A stretch of 60,000 nucleotides of DNA from Adiantum capillus-veneris (lineage: Eukaryota > Streptophyta > Polypodiopsida > Polypodiales > Pteridaceae): NCBI GenBank assembly GCA_014529385.2, contig CM043945.1, positions 147,642,741 through 147,702,740 on the forward strand, given 5' to 3'. Position numbers and translations under genes: made by a program. Each line of letters opens with the position of its first letter. Position 1 is the stretch's first letter. Below, piece by piece: positions 43,420 to 54,295 of the stretch. A model generated the notes under the pieces. It was not told the origin of the DNA. It made no database searches and worked only from the letters and a program-made list of their open reading frames with translations.

Positions 43420-44614
43420 TGTAAGGTGCAGCGGAATGAATGTTGTATTTTCTCAAGATTAGTGATCTTTATTGCTCAAGGTTCCTTTTAGTTCTTAGGG
43501 AAAGAGAGAGCTTTCCGTCTTATGGAGAGTGCTGTGATCACGAACAAAGTGGGTGGATATTGTGCGTGCAAATGAATGAGACTGAGAGAAGGAGAGAGAG
43601 GAGATACGACACCCGAGAGGTTGTAAAACCCTCCTCCGAAGGCCCCACTCTTGTCGGCGAGAGTGGTCTACTTTGATTGCACAAAGGTGTACAATGCTTA
43701 TGCAATGGACTGATGCAATGGGACTATGCCGATGACGACGACGGTGATGACGACGACGACTTGATGGCTGAAATCTGAGATCTTCTAATTGCTGAATTTC
43801 GGGACTGTTTTGGTGGCTGAAAATGACTGTTTTGGCTGCGTTTTTATGGCTGAAAATGGGGGAAAATCTACAACCGACTGGGGCTGATGATCTGCTACGG
43901 TATCATAGGCTGAAAACTGCGTGTATTTGCAGTGGGTTAAGGCTGAAAACAAAAACGCTGATGGTTCCTGCTGCTAGCCAAAAACGCTGGGCTGATCTGA
44001 CTCTGTAATCTAAAAACGCTGATTGGGCTGTTTGGGAAAACGCTAGAGAAGCTGGTGAATTCCTGGCGATGGCAGCAATCTGCTAACGCTAGGGTGCTGA
44101 AGGTCGATGGCGATGTCCTGCTGTGGAAGGAAACGTTAGGGCTGGGGTGTAGATGCAAAAACGCCACGGATGGGTGAAGATGCAAAAACGCTAGATGACT
44201 GAGGGGGTACTGCTGAGAAGTTGCCTGTTGAGCGGGAAGCTCCTGCTGCCTCTTCTACCAGAAAGTGCTAACTTGGGTTTGCTTATATATTGACTTAGCA
44301 AAATTGCCCTACCTACTTTTGTTGGAAAGTCACATAAAAATAATAAGTGAAAATAACCAAAAATAGGAAAATAGGCTAAATGCACTGGAAAATTCCCCTA
44401 ATTGATGCTAATGGATTCTGATGGGAATTCCAATGATCATGCTGTGTGCAATCGGAGGATATGCATCTATGCTAAGTGACTAGGCATACACGGTCTACGA
44501 ATAGACTCACAAAAGTGCCAGATCACTGCTAATCTAGACTTGACTAAACTAACTAAACCCTGCTGTGGTGTAGCTTGTCCACGGACACATAGGGTTGGGA
44601 TGTATCACGTGACA
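43420..44614 (-). repeat. 3' LTR of the minus-strand non-autonomous element
   Basis: On the minus strand it runs TGTCACGTGATACATCCC to GCACCTTACA. TATA-like box at 44290-44282. AAAAACGCT-type array at 43838-44195, with more units than the 5' LTR. Confidence 0.9.
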
Positions 44615-44627
44615 TCCCCTCCTTTTC
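44615..44627 (-). promoter_or_regulatory. Polypurine tract
   Basis: GAAAAGGAGGGGA on the minus strand directly before the 3' LTR, overlapping the stop codon of the polyprotein. Confidence 0.88.
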
Positions 44628-47604
44628 AAAGTGAGGTACTAGTACCGAACTGTATGGCGTCGAGGGAGATCGCCAATAGCATCCGGAATCCTTGAAGGGA
44701 CTCTTCGCCGGCCCACTCTGCTGTGTGGGTCGGGCGGTACTTGAACTTCATAAAGGTCTGCAATGCTTGCTTCTTTGGGCTGCGCCGAAAGCGACACAAA
44801 GTCATTTGAATCTCCTTTCTTGCGTCAACTTCGTCTAGAGATCTACTTCTTTCGTCTTCAAGAATCTCCATGGCTGAAAATTCCTGAAACCATTTCCAAC
44901 ACAAAACCATGAACATACCCATTCCATGTGAAGTGAAGGAAAAAAATCTTGTCTTCGCTAAAGACTGTGTATGCAATGTAGATGAACATAGAGACAGAGT
45001 GACAACCCGTTCATCAAACATATGCAAACAATGAGATCGAATCTTATCTGTTTGATCGAAATCAATCAACTGTGGCAAATCACCATGGAAATGCCCATGC
45101 TTGGTGCTCATACAATCATCTGCTCTTTCGGAAACTGTGTCATGCCAAGGAAGAGACATGGAATGCGACTTCCTTACATACAAACTTTTCAGCTTTTCAT
45201 GAACAATCCGCATACATTCGTGCTCATTCATGATAGAAACGTGCTCAGCATACAATATGTCATGCTTAGGAAAAGGGATCACATAACGATGCTGACTAAA
45301 ATACAGGAAACCTTCACGAATGAAACACTCGAACAATGGGTGCGTATCAATCATGCGAACACATAATACTTCCTGTGAGGGTGCTTTTGACCAAGGCTCG
45401 AGAGCCAAGATCGATCCTTCGTGATTGATTGAATCTGCAATGACGTTAGCTTTGCTAGAAAAAGCATTCACTAATACCTCATTCTAGTGAACAATCACAT
45501 CTTCTTTATGCAACTCATCATGCTTGTGAGAAATCACATCTTGATCATGCAAATCATTGTCAATCAAATCATAATCATGCTTCACACAATTATGCAAATC
45601 CTGTGTGTCATGCTGTGGAGAAAAAAAGACTGAGAGAGTCTTCTTATCCCGAATCCTTTCAACCTTGTCCTGCATATTAGCAATGAGAGATGGAGAATGA
45701 ACAATGTCCTCTCCATGAAAGACAGTAGGAGAATCACTTTTGGCATTGAGAGTTAAAGTGTTAGCCTCCCAATCAATGAGAGGGTTCACTTCACGAAACC
45801 ATTTCATGCCTAAAATCATATCACATCCTGAGAGAGGAGAAACAACAAATCTTCTAGTGAAGGCAGTCTGTTGAATTGCAAACAACACATCAAGGCACTG
45901 CTTCGTTATGAGAGCGTCCATACCAGGACGAAAGCCAGAGACCTCGATAGGAGATCTCGGACTAACTTCGAGGCGGGCTCTCTCAACAAGAGAGGAACTC
46001 ATCACATCATGTATACTACCTGGGTCGAACAATATGAAAAAACGGTGCCCCGACGTACGACCATAACATTTAATGAGAGAATCATCAATGGGAGGGTCCT
46101 GAGAAACTTTGAGCACACCCGTGTTATCATTCATTGCATTGACAGATGTAGTGGGTATTGTGGGTTCTTTAGATTCATTCGATTCAAGCTTAGGACATGT
46201 TCGTTTTATGTGACCCTTAATGTGACAATGAAAACAACGACCTTTAGAATACGTGCTTTGTTCTTCCGAAGTGATGTATCCTCCTACAATTCATTGTGCT
46301 ACCTTTTCATCTGGAGTAAGCTTAGGTTTAGCAGTTGTGTTAGCCTTACCCTTAGATTCATTGGAAGAAGTCTTTGATGAGAGATTGTTGGAAGATTGGT
46401 TAGAAGAGTTATCATTCTTACCGTTCTTACCGTTCTGCGGGTTTTGAGAAGTCTACGAGGTACTTATGGAAGTCTTGTTCTCCTTAGGCTTTCCCTTGTT
46501 GTGCTTCATCTCCTATGAGAGAGCAATCGCTACCGCCTTGTTGAGATCGATTGGATCGAATACCTCGACATCGTACTTGATATACTCGTCCAATCCAAAG
46601 AGAAAAGCCTCTTTGCGCTTATTATCCAACATGCGTAATTGGGTACCTAGCTGCAAAACACGATTAGAAAAAGACATAACCGGCATACCATTTTGCTTGA
46701 GAGCATGCCAATCGTCCTTCAATCGTGCGAGGTACTGAGGTGGCATAAACCACGCCTTGAGCTTGTCCTGGAAATCAGCCCAACTAAAAGAGAGGGGCGT
46801 GAAATCGTCGGCTGCCTCTAGGTGCGCGGCTAGCTGTGCCTCTTGCCATGCGTGGTACCAATTGATGGCATCACCAGCAAGGTACATAGCTGCCGTCAAA
46901 ACTTTGCTATTTCTTGTCTTCTTAGTTGTCGCAAAATAAGCATTAAATTGATGCAATCAAGAATGAATAACTGTAGCATCCATCTTACCGTCATACTTAC
47001 TGAAAGTCAACTTTTCTATAACTGGATGGTTGGAATCCGCGTCGTGGCTTGCGCCACTTGATGAACTCCCAAGATCTTTGGGTGGTTCGGTCTTCGAGGC
47101 TAGCAATTGGGAAATAAATTCTTGATTGCGAATCTCCCTTTGAGCTTCTCGCTCGGCGTCCCTTTTTGCTTTTCGTTCATTTCGTTCATCGCGCTCGCGT
47201 TCGAGAGCAAGTCGATTTTCTTCTTGCTGTGCGGCCAATCTTGCGTGTCTTTCGTCGCGCTCGCGGTCCTTGGCTGCTTGGTCTGCGGGCATTCTTGCAA
47301 TTCTGTCATCGCGCTCGCGGTCCTTGGCTGCTTGGTCTGCGGCCATTCTTGCAATTCTGTCATCGCGCTCACGGTCCTGAGCAAGGCGCTCACGTTCTAA
47401 AGCAAGGCGCTTGTCTTCCTGTCTATCCATCATGGCCATCATCTGCTTGACCATTGCCTCCATAGAGTCTCGTGCACTTGGTGGCGTAGATGGCGAAGGG
47501 GGAGGGTTGAAGAAATCATCTCCGGGTGGGGATGAGTCTTCGTCGCCTCTCTCATGCTCATCACCTGTATGCGAAGTATCCATTCCGCTTCGGGTGACAA
47601 CCAT
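44626..47604 (-). pseudogene. Gag-protease-X-chromodomain polyprotein, one frame with five stops
   Basis: It starts MVVTRSGMDTS at 47604. A highly charged repeat region follows (KDRERDDRIARM units, about 47400-47230), then capsid (YDGKMDATVI, FQDKLKAWFMPPQYLARL), a Lys/Asn/Ser linker and an intact CCHC knuckle (C-F-H-C-H-I-K-G-H-I-K-R-T-C, near 46230). The retropepsin-like domain reads ILFDPGSIHDVMS (about 46050) and CDMILGMKWF (about 45820). A His/Asp-rich stretch (about 45600-45490) and the unrecognised segment (NAFSSKANVIADSINHEGS, LFECFIREGFLYF, PKHDILYAEHVSIMNEHECM, LCWKWFQEFSAMEIL) follow. It ends in a chromodomain-like tail (KKQALQTFMKFKYRPTHTAE, WAGEESLQGF, FGTSTSL). Stops at 46957, 46513, 46453, 46291 and 45484 all lie in the same frame with no indel. 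Comparison with the plus copy shows TGG to TGA and CAG to TAG changes. The family was thus coding when it moved. Confidence 0.88.
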
Positions 47605-48069
47605 GCACTACGATCTTGGGATCTTAAGCTCGCGAGGAACTTGGGTCTTGAGGGTCTTGAGGTTCTTGAGGTCCTTGATTCGTGAGAATCTTGGGTTCTT
47701 GAGTCTCGAGGGTCTTGGGTTCTTCAGGTTTTCTTTCGCTTGCAAATCGCGTTAGAGAAGGATCTTCTCTTCACCCAAGTTCTACTCCTTTCTGCGGACG
47801 CACCCCTTGGCGGCCTTGCGCTCACACCAAGGTTGCTTTTTCCCACCTCATGTCAATTGGCTAACCGCTAAGTGCACGGTCCGCTCTCAATAAGTGAAAA
47901 GAGACACAAGGGGAGGCTAGACAAGCCCTTCTTTCTTGGAATTCCTATCACTCTTCAACAAAACACGATTAGGAATCGCCACGCCCAAGTAAACTTGGGT
48001 TCTTGCGATTGCAACAAGCAAAAAAAATTATTGTGGTTCTTTGATTGAGTAATGCAGAACACTTCCAAA
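47605..48069 (-). other. Leader of the minus-strand non-autonomous element
   Basis: About 465 bp between primer site and gag. Homologous over most of its length to 28420-28859 of the plus copy, including GCAACCTTGGTGTGAG and the CAAGAACC-type repeats (47640-47740). No start-to-stop reading frame is conserved between the copies. Confidence 0.7.
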
Positions 48070-48081
48070 GCTCTAATACCA
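48070..48081 (-). promoter_or_regulatory. Primer binding site (initiator-Met tRNA, one mismatch)
   Basis: TGGTATTAGAGC on the minus strand, one base from the 5' LTR. It differs from TGGTATCAGAGC by a C-to-T change. Confidence 0.88.
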
Positions 48082-48082
48082 A

Positions 48083-49245
48083 TGTAAGGTGCAGCGGAAT
48101 GAATGTTGTATTTTCTCAAGATTAGTGATCTTTATTGCTCAAGGTTCCTTTTAGTTCTTAGGGAAAGAGAGAGCTTTCCGTCTTATGGAGAGTGTTGTGA
48201 TCACGAACAAAGTGGGTGGATATTGTGCGTGCAAGTGAATGAGACTGAGAGAAGGAGAGAGAAGAGATACAACACCCGAGAGGTTGTAAAACCCTCCTCC
48301 GAAGGCCCCACTCTCGTCGGCGAGAGTGGTCTACTTTGATTGCACAAAGGTGTACAATGCTTATGCAATGGATTGATGCAATGGGACTATGCCGATGACG
48401 ACGACGGTGATGACCACGACGCATTGATGGCTGAAATTTGAGATCTTATAATCGCTGAATTTCGGGACTGTTTTGGTGGCTGAAAATGACTGTTTTGGCT
48501 GCGTTTTTATGGCTGAAAATGGGGGAACATCTGCAACCGACTGGGGGCTGATCTGCTGCGGTACCATAGGCTGAAAACTGCATGTATCTGCGGCGGGTTA
48601 AGGCTGAAAACAAAAACGCTGGGCTGATCTGACTCTGTAATCTAAAAACGCTGATTGGGTTGTTTGGGAAAACGCTAGGGAAGCTGGTGAATTCCTGGCG
48701 ATGGGAGCAATTTGCTAACGCTAGGGTGCTGAAGGTCGATAGCGATGTCCTGCTATGGAAGGAAACACCAAGGCTGGGGTGTAGATGCAAAAACGCTAGG
48801 GATGGGTGAAGATGCAAAAACGCTAGATGGCTGAGGGGGTACTGCTGAGAAGTTGCTTGTTGAGAGGGAAGCTCCTGCTGCCTCTTCTGCCAGAAAGTGC
48901 TAACTTGGGTTTGCTTATATATTAACTTAGCAAAATTGCCCTACCTACTTTTGTTGGAAAGTCACTTAAAAATAATAAGTGAAAATAACCAAAAATAGGA
49001 AAATAGGCTAACTGCACTGGAAAATTCCCCTAACTGATGCTAATGGATTCTTTTGGGAATTCCCATGATCATGCTGTGTGCAACCGGAGGATATGCATCT
49101 ATGCTAAGTGACTGGGCATGCACAGTCTACGAATAGACTCACAAAAGTGCCAGATCACTGCTAATCTAGACTTGACTGAACTGATTGAACCCTGCTGTGG
49201 TGTAGCTTGTCCACGGACACATAGGGTTGGGATGTGTACGTGACA
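48083..49245 (-). repeat. 5' LTR of the minus-strand non-autonomous element
   Basis: 1163 bp, TGTCACGTACACATCCC to GCACCTTACA on the minus strand. TATA-like box at 48922-48914. Motif array at 48830-48501. It lacks about 32 bp that the 3' LTR has, in the array. Confidence 0.9.
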
Positions 49246-52200
49246 GGTAGTGCCATCTGAGCACACCCTGGACCATGGTGAAAAATGGCCCAGGACGCCA
49301 AAGTCGAAGGAAAGCCTCTCTGCACTCCTACATGCGGTCGGAACTGCCCTGGAGTCTCTCAAATTGTTCTCTGAGAGTATGAACCAGCTCAAGCCAAAGA
49401 TCCCAAACAATCTCTGCTGGTGGTATACGGCAAGCCTCGAAGATGCGGAAGTAACGGGCCCGCCAGATGAACCAGAGTGTCAGGCCACTGATGAGCTCCC
49501 AACACACCTCTCTCTCACTGCACCACTCCTGTGGAGTAAGCTCTGTGGCAGGCTGAAGGGTAGGTCGAGCCTCAAAGATAAGGAAGCAACAGGCCGGGCA
49601 GATGAACCAGAGTGTCAGGCCACTGATGAGCTCCCAACACACCTCTCTCTCACTGCACCACTCATGTGGAGTAAGCTCTGTGGCAGGCTGGAGTGTAGGT
49701 CACCCTCCCTGCATCACTATCATCCTGCTGGTGGATGATAGCTCAAACTGAAGTGCCGGCCCCGTGAGAGTGGACCAAGCAACTGCCCCCCAAGTGTACT
49801 GCAGAGCCGTGGAAAGAGCCGGCATCAGCCGAAGAACACGAAGCCACACCTGCTGTGCCAAGGGACAGTCCCAAAGACGGTGACGCTGACTCTCTACAAG
49901 AATGGTCACAAGCTGTGCATGCAAACGAGAGGCCACTATGCACCAGCCACCTCCCAACTACTGTAGCTCTGTGTGCGACCAGCCACTGAAACAAAATGAC
50001 TCGCCTCGACAGTCTGGAGTCCCACAACCTCTCCCAAAAAGCTACCAAGAACTCAGCTGTGAGACCCTCCTCCTGCCAATGAGGTGCTGCAGCAGCGGGA
50101 GCCTCTCTCTGTGCTGCCAGTATGTGACATCCCAGTCGAAAAGTGTAGTGAAAGAAAGGGACACCTGGGTGGTCTGCAGAAGAGAAGGAGTCCCTCCAAA
50201 GCCACTCTCCAGGATCCCACTGTACTCGTGCCAGTGGACAGCACTCCCAAGCCCACAGTCTCCAATGTCCACTCGCAAGAGCAGCTGGGTCAGGATCGAT
50301 GACAGAAGTCCTTCCACAGATGCCCACCACTCGGATCCTCTGAAAACAGCACTCTGCCACCTACGGGGCCTCTACTGCAACTCGCTGTAAGCGTCCCTCA
50401 CCCTGTAAATCGAAAAACAGGGAGGGAACAGTCTCTGAGCAAGCCCGAACAAAGATGAGAACCTCCGGTCACGTGAAGGCTCCCATCCATCTGGGCGATG
50501 CTGACTCGAGAGGCGTGAGCCACTCAGCTGGTACTACCTCTGAGATGTCCTGGCACATGCTCTGCACCCCTCTCATGCCCTATAGCTGAAAGCCCTATAG
50601 AGCCTCTCACAAGCCTGAAAACTGTAACCAGTCACCTAAAGAGCGTGCTGGACCCGCTGCCATGGAACCCCAGGAAACATGAGGCCGACTACCAACCAAG
50701 TGACCTCTCTGAGAGCTAACCATGGGGTTCCAAACAAGGGGCTATCGTAGACGCTCCTCCGTGCAAGTAGGCTGACGCTGCTCCAGGCCTCGCCGCAAGT
50801 GCTCCCAAGATCAAAGCAACCCCACGGCGAAGCGATCCTCCAGTGTCCTGCTCAAACCAACTCTACGCATCTCTATGAAGATCCATCTGGTCGAAGGTTG
50901 CCAGGGGCCTCCTGCCTGAGGCACCCTAGCACGAAGCCGCTGTAACAAGAACTCCTTCCAGGGCTCCTAACCTGGAAGAAGACCTTGGACGATGAACTTC
51001 CCAAGAAGGGCTCTGCTCTGCTGTGCTGGGTCTATGATCCCAAGCCCTCCCTGGGAACAAGGAAGAATGATGACCTCCCAAGCCACTTTGACCCGGGCTG
51101 TCAGAGTGTCTCGCCCTGACCCAGGGAAATTCCTGATCAACCGCTCTACCTGGCTGATACAAGAACTCGAGAAGATCCAGCAAGAAGTGATGTACTAGCC
51201 AACAGCACCTGGTTGGCCACTATAACTCTGCCAGCCAAAGAAAGTCGTGCATAGCTCCAATGTAACAACTTCCTCTTGATAGACAGGAGGAGGGGAGCAA
51301 TCTGCTGCTCGGGAGACAAGTCCAAACCAACCTGACAGCCCAAGTACCGAGCTGCAGTCCCTAGGATTCCACCTGAAACCATCGCCTGGCATCCAGTCGG
51401 GCACAAGAGCACTACCAACCGAGAAAGCCACTGTCTTTCTCCATGCATCAGTGCACCAGATGCACAACAGGAGGTCCTGCTCACACCTGTGAAGGTTGGC
51501 CTCCTCGCCATCCAAGTACAAGGCTGAGTCGTCAGCAAACTCAGCGTCCAGTAGCTCATCTCCCCGAATAGGGAGTGCTAAGCCCCGCAAACCAACCTGC
51601 TGCGACACCAAAAACCTACTCATCGCCTCAGCATAGAACAGAATGAGGAAGGGGGCAAGAGGGCAGCCTTATCTGACCGAACGTGCGAGCATGAAACGGT
51701 CACCTCTTCCTCCTGACAAAAGTACCTGACTGTGTGCCCGTCTATACAAAGCTGACACCCTCTGATCCAAGCATCTGAGAAGCCCATCCTACGTAGAGTG
51801 CCCTCTAGAAAGTCCAAGTCAACTCTGTTGTAGACCTTCTCAAAATCGAGAAGAAAAATCACTAGATCCTCACCACGGAGCCGCGCTAGGGCAGAAGCCT
51901 CCCAAAAAGTAAAGATGTTGTCAAGGATAATGCGCTCCTTGACAAAACCTGTCTGAGTCCCATTTATAAGGCTCTCTATAAGTGGCTGGATCCTCAAACT
52001 CACAGCCTTGGCAAGAATTTTGTAGGCTGAGTTGAGGATGGTGATGGGGCGCCACTGTCAAATCTCATCCAAGGAGCCACCCTCCTTGAGAATGAGGTAG
52101 ATCAGATCCTCACTCATGCTGTCAAGCATCTCTCCTGCGTGCAAGATGTACTGAAAAGCACTACAGAGATCTGGGCCACGCAAGTCCCAGTACTCCAAGA

Positions 52201-53690
52201 AAAAACTGGGAGTCAAGCCATTCTCACCTGGACAGCTACCACGGGGGAGTGCACTCAGAGCCGTGTACAACTCCTCAAGCTGAAGTGGCAGCTCAAGCCT
52301 CTGACGCAGCTCCTCAGTCACAAGGCAAGGCATCTATGCCCACACCTGCTCCCTGCATGCATCCTGACACTCTGACTGAGCCTCTGCAGACAATAACTCA
52401 AGGTAAAAGTCAGTAGCAACCGCACGCATGTCCTCTGGCTCAGAGCAACTGACCCGTCGGGCCTCGTCAGGCCTCCTCAACTGACTGACCTTGGCATGCG
52501 TATACCGAGGTCCCACTGTCTCGAAGAAAGCACCAGTCACTCTATCACCAACCTGGGTCCACTGCGATCCCTGTCGATAGAAAGCAAACTCATGGCGCCA
52601 CTCCTCTGTGCTAACAAGCTCCTAGCGAGCCTGCTGTAGCTGCTCCTCCAACCAAGGACTGTCTGGATGATACTCCTGCATCCTCTGCAAGGAAGCAACG
52701 CCCCGTCTGAGGCGCTGCTCCTCCTCTCTCGCTGTAGCCAGGCGAGCCAGAGACTCCTGGAGAAAGAAACGACTAATCTGAGCTAATCCTGAGGCCACTC
52801 TGTCAGCAGGAGAATCCTGCATGTCCAAGCTATCTGTCCAGAGAGCCTCTACTCGCTCTTTGGTGCAGAGTCCAGCAAGACCCTCTCAAGGATGCGAAGC
52901 ATCGTGCTCCCTCTCCTCTGTCTGTCTGACACTATGAGGATCACTCGTGCATGGTCCGAGAAGAAAGTCCCTGCCAGAATGCCAACTATCCCACCCAAGT
53001 CACTGAAATGGTCAATAGTGTAGAAGCGATCTATCCGCGATAGATTCACTCCTCCCACTCTGTGGTCCGAACGAGAGAAGGCCAGGCTGTCTGGGGGCCT
53101 CACAAAACTAGAGTGCTGCCACACATCCGAGACCCTCAGAGTCATACAAAACCTCTCCCAAGCTGCCAGCTCAACTCCATGCACAGTAGCATGGCTACCA
53201 CCAATCCAGTCAGAAGGGTCCTCCAACATGTTGAAGTCACCCCTATGCACCAATGTTCTGCCTACCGCAAAGACTAGATTGTTTATTTGCGCAGGCTGCA
53301 GTTTGCTCGTGCACTCGCCACATTGGGCGCATATATGTTCAGGAAGCCCACAAGGCAACCCTGAACCTGCATAGTGATCCACTGAGCCCTGCCTGGCACA
53401 ATAATCCCTCTGCCCACAATGGCTTGCTGCAAAGAATCCGCAATAGTTATACATACCCCACCCTGGATGCCTCCAGGTCCAAAAGCAGCTGACCAAAAAG
53501 TATCATATCGTCCAGGTAAGAGCTGACCACAACGTCTAATGCAGCTCTCACACAGATCACGCTCCTGTAACATAAGGAGATCAATCTCTCCTCCCACAAG
53601 ACAGTGTTGAAGCTCCTAACGTAGTCGGCCCCACTGACGCTGAAACTGAGGCCCACCAAGTCCCTGCACGTTCCATGAGACGATCTTCAT
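49246..53690 (-). pseudogene. LINE F ORF2 (endonuclease, RT, zinc-binding C-terminus)
   Basis: Minus strand from ATG 53690 (MKIVSWNVQG). Endonuclease signatures include LLMLQERDLCESCIRRCGQL near 53560 and LSRIDRFYTIDHF near 53020. RT contains LTPSFFLEYWDL (about 52200), NGTQTGFVKERIILDNIFTF (about 51940), the fold around DFEKVYNRVDLDFLEGTLRR and an intact FADDSALYLDGEEANLHRC box (about 51540). Near 49600-49400 a segment with TPQEWCSEREVCWELI occurs twice in tandem, a duplication not present in LINE B. The rest of the frame is broken repeatedly. The final residues and UTR continue at 43419 and below after the inserted LTR element. Confidence 0.85.
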
Positions 53691-54295
53691 GGGGAGCGAG
53701 AGAGAACAGATGCTGCCGTAGCAATTAAACGTGCTATCTTCGAGGCTGGCTTGGATGGGAAGTAATCCACATCCGAGCGTCCTCTAGATAGGTGTGACTG
53801 CAACGAGTACCTGGCCCAAGCCCAAGTAGAGCGAGCCGTACATAAAGCAACCTCCTTTGTCCAGGAGTCCTCATGAATGTGTACATAGCATGGCAAGCAC
53901 TGCGTATCAGCAAAGAAGTGAACCACAATGTGTCTACATCCTGCTGTATCTGGAGAGGTCACCGCAAACTTGGCCAATGGCCACAAAGTCTGATGCATGT
54001 CTGTAACTCATAGGTGTTCCATGTGGTGAGAGAACTCTAGGACCTGTGTATGTAACCACTCCAACACTAAGTCGAGAGTCCACTCAGTATGGTCCTTGCC
54101 GCAAAGGAGAAAAGAGAAGCCAACCGCCGAGTCCAAGGCCTCTATCCCCCTAGCTACAAGGAACAGAACATGAACCCTGAAGCAGGCTGCCTCATGGTCT
54201 GCTGAGGAGTCGCCGAGAAAACGTGTAAAGTCGTATTCAAAGAAGTCCCATCAGCGCCGAATGTTGAAGCTCATCAGACCACGAGGGACTGCTGC
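53691..54295 (-). pseudogene. LINE F ORF1 C-terminal region
   Basis: Minus strand. It contains the region shared with LINE A and B: LWPLAKFAVTSPDTAGCRHI (near 53985-53930), CYVHIHEDSWTKEVAL. The zinc knuckle is missing by 5' truncation. The domain is unrecognised. Confidence 0.7.

Larger units (their letters stand above)
43420..49245 (-). mobile_element. Non-autonomous LTR element, gag-protease-chromodomain, minus-strand copy
   Basis: 5826 bp. LTRs are 1195 and 1163 bp, with a primer site and purine tract in place and a 5-bp target duplication with one change. The internal frame is a single 993-codon reading frame with five nonsense codons, and it lacks RT, RNase H and integrase. It is the better preserved copy and shows the full design of the family. 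Confidence 0.9.
43245..54295 (-). mobile_element. LINE copy F, split by a non-autonomous LTR element
   Basis: Poly(A) (as T, 43245-43252) and the 3' UTR lie at 43245-43419. The rest, from ORF2 end to part of ORF1, is at 49246-54295. Together they make about 5.2 kb of the same family as LINE A and B. The inserted element has AGTAG (43415-43419) and GGTAG (49246-49250) on its sides. The 5' end at about 54295 is truncated within ORF1. No target duplication for LINE F itself is evident. Confidence 0.88.

Noticed and set aside
47100-47450. Plus-strand frames opposite the charged Gag repeat
   Set aside because: Repeat-driven shadows of the minus-strand coding repeat.
20394-48081. tRNA-like matches at 20394, 28408 and 48070
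   Set aside because: Twelve-base complements of initiator tRNA right after LTRs are primer sites, not tRNA genes; no cloverleaf sequence follows.
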